DNA of 64,000 bases from Dokdonia sp. Hel_I_53. GTDB lineage: Bacteria > Bacteroidota > Bacteroidia > Flavobacteriales > Flavobacteriaceae. Below the pieces are notes generated by a model, which did not search any database, was not told where the DNA came from, and saw only the letters and a list, made by a program, of their open reading frames with translations. Made by a program: the position numbers and the translations under genes. The stretch spans positions 811,001 through 875,000 of the forward strand of contig NZ_VISL01000001.1 in NCBI RefSeq assembly GCF_007827465.1, in the 5' to 3' direction. Shown here piece after piece: positions 57,161 through 64,000 of this stretch (position 1 is its first letter; each line of letters begins with the position of its first letter).

Positions 57161-60100
57161 TCAATTTACATAGAGGTAACCTGCTTTATTACGAGTTCCA
57201 TCTGGGGTATCATACTCAATGATATAATAGTACGTACCTGACGGAACTTGATCTTCTGAATTCATTGTAGCTCTAGCGTTTGACGTACCATCCCATCTTT
57301 TTGTACTATCATTATTGGTATACCCATTAATGTCAAATACCTGAACTCCCCATCTATTGAAAATCTGCACATTATTATTAGGATAATTCTCAATACCTTG
57401 AATCATAAAGTAGTCATTACGCCCATCTCCATTTGGAGATATGCCATTGAATACCTCGATATCTGCAATATTAAGCACTCCTTGAAAAACAACAATCGTT
57501 GGATCATCCGGATCACCATCACCATCTAGGTCGTTATTGGTTAAATCTGTAGGATCATCAGAAAGGTCTGAAACCTCATGATTGTTTTCATCTACACCAC
57601 TAACGGTTGCTTGATTGATTACGAGACCCTCTTCTATATCTGTTTGTGTAACCACATAATTAGCACTAAATGTTGTACTATCAGATTCACCTGAAAGTAA
57701 GGTTATAGGTCCACCTTCTACTGGCACTAATGGATCTGAAATTGTGATATCCGTAATAGTTATTAAACCAGAATTTGTGACCGTAAACGAATATCTTATG
57801 ACCTCACCTACATTAATAAGTCCGTCTCCATTAACGTCTAGCGCTATACCTGTTTTCTCTAAATAAATATTTCCCCGTCGAGGAAGTATGGTAATAGTTT
57901 CCTCATCTTCTAGTTCTGAATCATCGTCAGAAATATCAACGACATCGTTTCCACTTGGATCTTGACCTGTAGCTATAGCTTGATTCACTACAAACCCATT
58001 TAAAATATCTACTGCTGTTATGGTATAAGTAGCAGTAAATGTGGAATTGTCAATTTCTTGAGGATCCAATGAAATAGGACCTCCATTAATAGGTACTAAC
58101 GGGTCTTCAATAGCAATATTGATTATGCTTACATTTCCAGTATTTGTAAGTATAAATGTGTAAGTAATGGTTTCTCCTTCTTGAGCAAAACCATCATTGC
58201 TTTCATCATTAAATACTCCGCTTTTAATCAGGCTAATACTTGCTCCTACAGGTAATTCTGTAAGGGTTACTTCATCTTCAAGCTCTGAATCATCATCTGA
58301 GAGGTCTGTTATTTCCGTCTCATCTGGATCTTGTCCTATAGCTAATGCTTGGTTCTCTACACTACCATTGTTAATGTCTTCTTGGGTTATGACATATGAG
58401 GCTGTAAAAGTAGTACTATTGCTTTCTTCAGGAGAAAGGTCTATTGGACCACCTATTACTGTAACTAGTGGATCTATGATGATAATATCAGTAATAGTGA
58501 CATTTCCATTATTACTCACTGTAAATATATATTCAATTGTTTCCCCTACCTGTGCAAATCCATCTGCGCTCTCGTCCATGAATAAGCCATTTTTAATTAA
58601 TGATAAAGATGCAACTTGTTCTAGAGGGGTTTCTGTACAAAATGGGCAGTCTGGGTTAGATGGTATATCTACAGGTGTTGGATCTTCAGATTCATCAGTA
58701 ATATCATCTGACGGATCACTTGGATCATTACCCGGCTCTTCTGCTGTTACAGATGCTAAATTTACAACAGTCCCAGCATCAATATCAGCCTGTGTTATTG
58801 TATAAGTGCCCGAGAATGATGTACTATCTGACTCTCCCACATCTAATGTTATAGGCCCACCAGAAATGATTACACCAGGAAGCGGATCAGAGATGGTAGT
58901 ATTAAAAAGTATTACATCACCAGTATTTACTACTGTAAAAACATAATTAACTTCATCTCCAGTGCTGACAATACCGTCATTATTAGCATCAAAATAATTA
59001 CCATCTTTATATAATTGTATGGAGGGATTATCGCCCACTACGGTAATATATACAGTAGCCGTTTCTTCATTAGTTGTAAGACCATCTCTATGCTGTACAG
59101 TAACAGTATAATCAAATTGATCTGAGCCATTGAAGTTGGAATCAGGAGTATATATCATCGTGCCATCAACAGTAAACGTTACTGTACCTTTATTTGGATT
59201 AGTTACACTTGTTACTTCAAAGTTTGTATCTATAAAGAGATCATTGTCAAAAACGTTAAAAGTAACTGGCGTATCCTCTGCTGTTGTCACAATATCATCA
59301 ACTGCGTCTACTACAGCATTTACAATTACACTCGCTTTCGCGAAAGCGGTATCACCATTACTATCTTCAATTTCATAGATAAACTCATCTGTTCCTACAA
59401 AATTAGGTCCAGGAATATACTCGATGGTATTGTCTAAATTGACAACAGTGAACCCATTAACTGGGAGGGCTGTGATTGAAATATTCGAGGAAGAAGATCC
59501 ATCGGACCCAAAGGAATCATTCTGCAGTACATCAATTGTTATGGTAGTATCTTCTAGGGTGGAGACATTATCATCTTGAGCAACTGGAATTTGATTAATA
59601 GATGTAATCGTGACTGTTTCTGAATAGATACAACCATTTTGATCGGTTACGATTACACTGTAAGTTCCAGAATCGAGATTTATAATTGTGGGAGTAGTTT
59701 CCCCATTAGGACTCCATAAATAAGTATAATTAGGAATCCCTCCAGATACTGTTATGGTAGCAGTACCATCGTTTGCTGTAGCTCCATTTTCGTTTGTAGA
59801 TGTGATATTTCCTGTAAGTACAGTTAAAGGTTCATCTATTTCTATAGTACTAATCATTATCGTACAGCCATTGTCATCTGTAATCGTAACGCTATAAGTC
59901 CCAGCAATAAGACCGACAAGGTCTTCATCTGTGCTTGTAAATCCTGAAGGGCCACTCCACGCATAACTATAGCTTGCTGTGCCACCACTTACTGTTAAAT
60001 CTATTGAGCCTGTGCTTTCTCCTTTACAGAGAACAGCCGTCGGGTTAGCAATGGCACTTAACGCTACCGATGGTTCATCTATTTCTACAGTACTAATCGT

Positions 60101-63100
60101 TATCGTACAGCCATTGTTATCTGTAATCGTAACGCTATAAGTCCCAGCAACAAGACCGACAAGGTCTTCATCTGTGCTTGTAAATCCTGAAGGGCCGCTC
60201 CACGCATAACTATAGCTTGGCACTCCACCACTTACTGTTAAATCTATTGAGCCTGTGCTTTCTCCTTTACAGAGAACAGCCGTCGGGTTAGCATTGGCTG
60301 TTAATCCTACCGATGGCTCATCTATTTCTATAGTACTAATCGTTATCGCACAGCCATTGTCATCTGTGATCGTAACGCTATAAGTGCCAGCAACAAGACC
60401 GACAAGGTCTTCATCTGTGCTTGTAAATCCTGAAGGGCCGCTCCACGCATAACTATAGCTTGCTGTGCCACCACTTACTATTAAATCTATTGAGCCTGTG
60501 CTTTCTCCTTTACAGAGAACGGCCGTCGCGTTAGCAATGGCACTTAACGCTACCGATGGCTCATCTATTTCTACAGTATTAATCGTTATCGAACAGCCAT
60601 TGTCATCTGTAATCGTAACGCTATAAGTCCCAGCAACAAGACCGACAAGGTCTTCATCTGTACTTGTAAATCCTGAAGGACCACTCCACGCATAACTATA
60701 GCTTGGCACTCCACCACTTACTGTTAAATCTATTGAGCCTGTGCTTTCTCCTTTACAGAGAACGGCCGTCGGGTTAGCAATGGCACTTAACGCTACCGAT
60801 GGCTCATCTATTTCTACAGTACTAATCGTTATCGTACAGCCATTGTCATCTGTGATCGTAACGCTATAAGTCCCAGCAACAAGACCGACAAGGTCTTCAT
60901 CTATGCTTGTAAATCCTGAAGGGCCACTCCACGCATAACTATAGCTTGGCACTCCACCACTTACTGTTAAATCTATTGAGCCTGTGCTTTCTCCTTTACA
61001 GAGAACGGCCGTCGGGTTAGCAATGGCACTTAACGCTACCGATGGCTCATCTATTTCTATAGTACTAATCATTATCGTACAGCCATTGTCATCTGTGATC
61101 GTAACGCTATAAGTCCCAGCAACAAGACCGACAAGGTCTTCATCTGTGCTTGTAAATCCTGAAGGGCCGCTCCACGCATAGCTATAGCTTGCTGTGCCAC
61201 CACTTACTGTTAAATCTATTGAGCCTGTGCTTTCTCCTTTACAGAGAACAGCCGTCGGGTTAGCAATGGCACTTAACGCTACCGATGGTTCATCTATTTC
61301 TACAGTACTAATCGTTATCGTACAGCCATTGTCATCTGTAATCGTAACGCTATAAGTCCCAGCAACAAGACCGACAAGGTCTTCATCTGTGCTTGTAAAT
61401 CCTGAAGGGCCACTCCACGCATAACTATAGCTTGGCACTCCACCACTTACTGTTAAATCTATTGAGCCTGTGCTTTCTCCTTTACAGAGAACGGCCGTCG
61501 GGTTAGCAATAGCACTTAACGCTACCGATGGCTCATCTATTTCTATAGTACTAATCATTATCGTACAGCCATTGTCATCTGTGATCGTAACGCTATAAGT
61601 CCCAGCAACAAGACCGACAAGGTCTTCATCTGTGCTTGTAAATCCTGAAGGGCCGCTCCACGCATAGCTATAGCTTGCTGTGCCACCACTTACTGTTAAA
61701 TCTATTGAGCCTGTGCTTTCTCCTTTACAGAGAACAGCCGTCGGGTTAGCAATGGCACTTAACGCTACCGATGGTTCATCTATTTCTACAGTACTAATCG
61801 TTATCGTACAGCCATTGTCATCTGTAATCGTAACGCTATAAGTCCCAGCAACAAGACCGACAAGGTCTTCATCTGTGCTTGTAAATCCTGAAGGGCCACT
61901 CCACGCATAACTATAGCTTGGCACTCCACCACTTACTGTTAAATCTATTGAGCCTGTGCTTTCTCCTTTACAGAGAACGGCCGTCGGGTTAGCAATGGCA
62001 CTTAACGCTACCGATGGCTCATCTATTTCTACAGTATTAATCGTTATCGAACAGCCATTGTCATCTGTGATCGTAACGCTATAAGTCCCAGCAACAAGAC
62101 TGATAAGGTCTTCATCTGTACTTGTAAATCCTGAAGGGCCACTCCACGAATAACTATAGCTTGGCATTCCGCCACTTACTGTTAAATCTATTGAGCCTGT
62201 GCTTTCTCCTTTACAGAGAACAGCCGTCGGGTTAGCAATGGCACTTAACGCTACCGATGGCTCATCTATTTCTACAGTATTAATCGTTATCGAACAGCCA
62301 TTGTCATCTGTGATCGTAACGCTATAAGTCCCAGCAACAAGACCGACAAGGTCTTCATCTGTACTTGTAAATCCTGAAGGGCCACTCCACGAATAACTAT
62401 AGCTTGGCATTCCGCCACTTACTGTTAAATCTATTGAGCCTGTGCTTTCTCCTTTACAGAGAACAGCCGTCGGGTTAGCAATGGCACTTAACGCTACCGA
62501 TGGCTCATCTATTTCTACAGTATTAATCGTTATCGAACAGCCATTGTCATCTGTGATCGTAACGCTATAAGTCCCAGCAACAAGACCGACAAGGTCTTCA
62601 TCTGTGCTTGTAAATCCTGAAGGGCCGCTCCACGCATAGCTATAGCTTGGCATTCCGCCACTTACTGTTAAATCTATTGAGCCTGTGCTTTCTCCTTTAC
62701 AGAGAATAGCCGTCGGGTTAGCGTTAGCACTTAGCGCTACCGATGGCTCATCTATTTCTATAGTATTAATCGTTATCGTACAGCCATTGTCATCTGTGAT
62801 CGTAACGCTATAAGTCCCAGCAACAAGACCGACAAGGTCTTCATCTGTGCTTGTAAATCCTGAAGGGCCGCTCCACGCATAGCTATAGCTTGGCATTCCG
62901 CCACTTACTGTTAAATCTATTGAGCCTGTGCTTTCTCCTTTACAGAGAATAGCCGTCGGGTTAGCGTTAGCACTTAGCGCTACCGATGGTTCTTGTACCG
63001 TAAACCTTTTCTTCTCTATACATCCTTTAGAGTCCGTAACAGTGATTTCATAAGTTACTGCATCTAAATTTGCGAGATCTTCATCAGTACTAGTAAATCC

Positions 63101-64000
63101 TGACGGTCCAATCCATTCATACGTGTAGGGGCCTACACCACCACTCACTGTTATATCTATACTTCCAGAGTTTGCTCCTGTACACACTCCATCTGATACA
63201 ACTCCTGATATCTCTAAGTTATCTAAAACAGTAACCGAAGTTTCTGTACTAAAACAATTAGTAAATTTATTTCTAACAGAAACCTTGTATTCGCCAGAAG
63301 GGACTGAAATAAATAAAGGACTAGATTGATAGCTTCTATCTACAAAAGGATCTTCACCATCTAGAGCATATTCATATTCATTTCCTAGAGGTGAGTTTAC
63401 CTGAATTGAGTATACAGTTCCCTCTTGGCAGATAGGCTCTGCGATAGGTGCTTCTGGAAGATCTACAAAATTAAGAGTGATCGTAGCACTATCAGAAATA
63501 TGACTATTAGGAGCAGGAAGGTTTACCTCGTAGTCAAAACTAACTGCACCTGCGTACCCTACAGGTGGGGAATATGTATAAGAACCACTACTATTGAAAT
63601 TTAAACTACCATTACCATTTGTACTTGGTGGGTCAAAAGAAAGCGAGTTTGGAATTAATGCATAGCTAGAATTCTCCGGAGCGGTATTTGAAAGATCAAT
63701 ATTACCCTCATACGGAGTGTTCAAACATCCGGTTTCCATACCATCTACAGCATACTGCTGTAATATAAAAAATTTACCGTCACCTGGATCTCTAGTAGCT
63801 GCAACAAAGTCGATTCTTGTAATTTTAGACCCTGTAGGTGCTATACTATTTAGATTAAAAAGAGCAATAGCAATATTTTGTCCATTCTCATTAGACCGAC
63901 CAGATACCCAATAATCTGTACCGTTATTTATAGGGGCTCTTTGCAATGTATCCCTATATCTATAATTATTTTGTGTTCTCACAAAAGTCTCTCCCAACTT
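57161..64000 (-). CDS. Giant T9SS-secreted adhesin with SprB repeats, 5' end outside window
   Basis: The frame is open to the right edge, with no signal peptide in view, so the N-terminus is missing; more than 2,270 residues are present. In protein order the visible parts are: an N-terminal beta domain, an Ig-like part, one diverged SprB-type repeat, and thirteen near-identical 81-residue SprB repeats with two conserved Cys. One more diverged repeat follows, then two cadherin/Big-like domains (about 59030-59600) and four DUF11/DUF7507-type repeats joined by Asp/Glu-rich linkers. The protein ends in a gliding-motility-type C-terminal domain (VFNGISPNGDGRNDYF; IFNRWGVQVFD; VPSGTYYYIIEYD), a type B T9SS signal. 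PorP/SprF and OmpA partners follow. The likely role is a cell-surface adhesin for gliding or attachment. Confidence 0.92.
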   Translation of the reverse strand, partial: KLGETFVRTQNNYRYRDTLQRAPINNGTDYWVSGRSNENGQNIAIALFNLNSIAPTGSKITRIDFVAATRDPGDGKFFILQQYAVDGMETGCLNTPYEGNIDLSNTAPENSSYALIPNSLSFDPPSTNGNGSLNFNSSGSYTYSPPVGYAGAVSFDYEVNLPAPNSHISDSATITLNFVDLPEAPIAEPICQEGTVYSIQVNSPLGNEYEYALDGEDPFVDRSYQSSPLFISVPSGEYKVSVRNKFTNCFSTETSVTVLDNLEISGVVSDGVCTGANSGSIDITVSGGVGPYTYEWIGPSGFTSTDEDLANLDAVTYEITVTDSKGCIEKKRFTVQEPSVALSANANPTAILCKGESTGSIDLTVSGGMPSYSYAWSGPSGFTSTDEDLVGLVAGTYSVTITDDNGCTITINTIEIDEPSVALSANANPTAILCKGESTGSIDLTVSGGMPSYSYAWSGPSGFTSTDEDLVGLVAGTYSVTITDDNGCSITINTVEIDEPSVALSAIANPTAVLCKGESTGSIDLTVSGGMPSYSYSWSGPSGFTSTDEDLVGLVAGTYSVTITDDNGCSITINTVEIDEPSVALSAIANPTAVLCKGESTGSIDLTVSGGMPSYSYSWSGPSGFTSTDEDLISLVAGTYSVTITDDNGCSITINTVEIDEPSVALSAIANPTAVLCKGESTGSIDLTVSGGVPSYSYAWSGPSGFTSTDEDLVGLVAGTYSVTITDDNGCTITISTVEIDEPSVALSAIANPTAVLCKGESTGSIDLTVSGGTASYSYAWSGPSGFTSTDEDLVGLVAGTYSVTITDDNGCTIMISTIEIDEPSVALSAIANPTAVLCKGESTGSIDLTVSGGVPSYSYAWSGPSGFTSTDEDLVGLVAGTYSVTITDDNGCTITISTVEIDEPSVALSAIANPTAVLCKGESTGSIDLTVSGGTASYSYAWSGPSGFTSTDEDLVGLVAGTYSVTITDDNGCTIMISTIEIDEPSVALSAIANPTAVLCKGESTGSIDLTVSGGVPSYSYAWSGPSGFTSIDEDLVGLVAGTYSVTITDDNGCTITISTVEIDEPSVALSAIANPTAVLCKGESTGSIDLTVSGGVPSYSYAWSGPSGFTSTDEDLVGLVAGTYSVTITDDNGCSITINTVEIDEPSVALSAIANATAVLCKGESTGSIDLIVSGGTASYSYAWSGPSGFTSTDEDLVGLVAGTYSVTITDDNGCAITISTIEIDEPSVGLTANANPTAVLCKGESTGSIDLTVSGGVPSYSYAWSGPSGFTSTDEDLVGLVAGTYSVTITDNNGCTITISTVEIDEPSVALSAIANPTAVLCKGESTGSIDLTVSGGTASYSYAWSGPSGFTSTDEDLVGLIAGTYSVTITDDNGCTIMISTIEIDEPLTVLTGNITSTNENGATANDGTATITVSGGIPNYTYLWSPNGETTPTIINLDSGTYSVIVTDQNGCIYSETVTITSINQIPVAQDDNVSTLEDTTITIDVLQNDSFGSDGSSSSNISITALPVNGFTVVNLDNTIEYIPGPNFVGTDEFIYEIEDSNGDTAFAKASVIVNAVVDAVDDIVTTAEDTPVTFNVFDNDLFIDTNFEVTSVTNPNKGTVTFTVDGTMIYTPDSNFNGSDQFDYTVTVQHRDGLTTNEETATVYITVVGDNPSIQLYKDGNYFDANNDGIVSTGDEVNYVFTVVNTGDVILFNTTISDPLPGVIISGGPITLDVGESDSTSFSGTYTITQADIDAGTVVNLASVTAEEPGNDPSDPSDDITDESEDPTPVDIPSNPDCPFCTETPLEQVASLSLIKNGLFMDESADGFAQVGETIEYIFTVSNNGNVTITDIIIIDPLVTVIGGPIDLSPEESNSTTFTASYVITQEDINNGSVENQALAIGQDPDETEITDLSDDDSELEDEVTLTELPVGASISLIKSGVFNDESNDGFAQEGETITYTFILTNTGNVSIINIAIEDPLVPINGGPISLDPQEIDNSTFTATYTITAVDILNGFVVNQAIATGQDPSGNDVVDISDDDSELEDEETITILPRRGNIYLEKTGIALDVNGDGLINVGEVIRYSFTVTNSGLITITDITISDPLVPVEGGPITLLSGESDSTTFSANYVVTQTDIEEGLVINQATVSGVDENNHEVSDLSDDPTDLTNNDLDGDGDPDDPTIVVFQGVLNIADIEVFNGISPNGDGRNDYFMIQGIENYPNNNVQIFNRWGVQVFDINGYTNNDSTKRWDGTSNARATMNSEDQVPSGTYYYIIEYDTPDGTRNKAGYLYVN
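59333..59348. repeat. Iterated palindrome copy 17 (perfect, in adhesin gene)
   Basis: Perfect CGCTTTCGCGAAAGCG, read as AFAKA at the end of the first cadherin/Big-like domain. Confidence 0.95.
59832..62990 (-). repeat. Tandem array of thirteen 243-bp SprB-type repeats
   Basis: The marker sequence encoding CKGESTGSIDL recurs thirteen times at exact 243-bp spacing (near 60018, 60261, 60504 and so on to 62934). Each 81-residue unit carries ANPTA, LCKGESTGSIDL, YSYAWSGPSGFTS, DEDLVGL, GTYSVTITDDNGC and EIDEPSV. Copies differ at few bases. Variable sites (VP, TA or MP before SYSY; STVEID or STIEID at the end) alternate so that neighbouring pairs repeat as 486-bp blocks. Boundaries are approximate to a few bases. 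Confidence 0.95.

Noticed and set aside
1591..59348. The iterated palindrome as parS or as a transposable repeat (REP/MITE)
   Set aside because: parS has a longer centre and clusters near the origin in few copies. No target duplications, variable flanking repeat arms or associated transposase are seen, and coding copies do not appear to be insertions.
59832..62990. Regularly spaced repeats that could suggest a CRISPR-like array
   Set aside because: The 243-bp units are continuous in one open frame, code for SprB-type domains and have no unique spacers or cas genes.
57161..64000. TTG at 63995-63997 as the start of the adhesin
   Set aside because: The frame stays open to the window edge and no signal peptide follows the TTG, so the true start is outside the window.

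Overview
This 64 kb window looks like chromosome from a marine-type member of the Flavobacteriaceae (Bacteroidota). The evidence is low G+C DNA, promoter-like TAnnTTTG boxes, a Rho factor with a long disordered insert, a DUF4293 gene beside rho, a type B L31, and a type IX secretion (T9SS) module made of a gliding-type adhesin, a PorP/SprF protein and an OmpA protein. A Dokdonia-like genus is a guess from gene content, not something the sequence proves. I found no rRNA, tRNA, CRISPR array, transposase, prophage or plasmid functions. Almost all of the window is ordinary core genome in short operons on both strands, often closed by clear hairpin terminators.

Layout. 1-6.2 kb: partial DinB protein, Lrp regulator, M14 carboxypeptidase, XRE regulator, lipoprotein-TerC pair, and a LytS-type kinase with a helical-repeat protein. 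6.4-11.5 kb: sulfur assimilation (SulP transporter facing a DUF2061-cysH-cysD-cysN operon). 11.8-16.7 kb: rho, DUF4293, a second DinB protein, and nusB-DUF1573-yajC. 16.8-23.1 kb: ABC exporter, PUR-domain protein, two small envelope genes, folD, ffh, rpmE2. 23.3-28.5 kb: a co-directional run of DUF4199, glycosyltransferase, phosphosugar mutase and a second ABC exporter. 28.5-35.9 kb: a VWA lipoprotein, GH20 hexosaminidase, RNA methyltransferase, M15D dipeptidase and aldehyde dehydrogenase. 36.0-42.9 kb: MscS, HPF and a cysteine-less ArsC-like protein, then nitroreductase, a 47-residue membrane peptide, PfpI, truA and DUF1853. 43.0-52.1 kb: membrane LytTR regulator, S41 protease, hisF-hisIE, VOC, AI-2E, a ROK glucokinase and a large M14 peptidase. 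52.6-54.0 kb: idi-PTPS-bcp. 54.1-64 kb: the T9SS module, whose adhesin runs off the right edge.

The most striking signal is not a gene. A 16-bp palindrome, CGCTTTCGCGAAAGCG (20-bp form TACGCTTTCGCGAAAGCGTA), recurs from end to end about every 3-4 kb. Sixteen copies keep the 12-bp core exactly, one more has a single core change, and two are decayed. All six intergenic copies are perfect 16-mers. Eleven lie inside genes, in all three possible frames (RFRES, AFAKA or LSRKR), including housekeeping genes such as ffh, nusB and bcp. This looks like a genome-wide selected protein-binding, methylation or DNA-uptake site, comparable in style to HIP1 or uptake sequences, and not a mobile element.

The second notable structure is inside the adhesin: thirteen near-identical 243-bp SprB-type repeats, partly arranged as 486-bp two-unit blocks. 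This array is likely to vary between strains and to be difficult to assemble.
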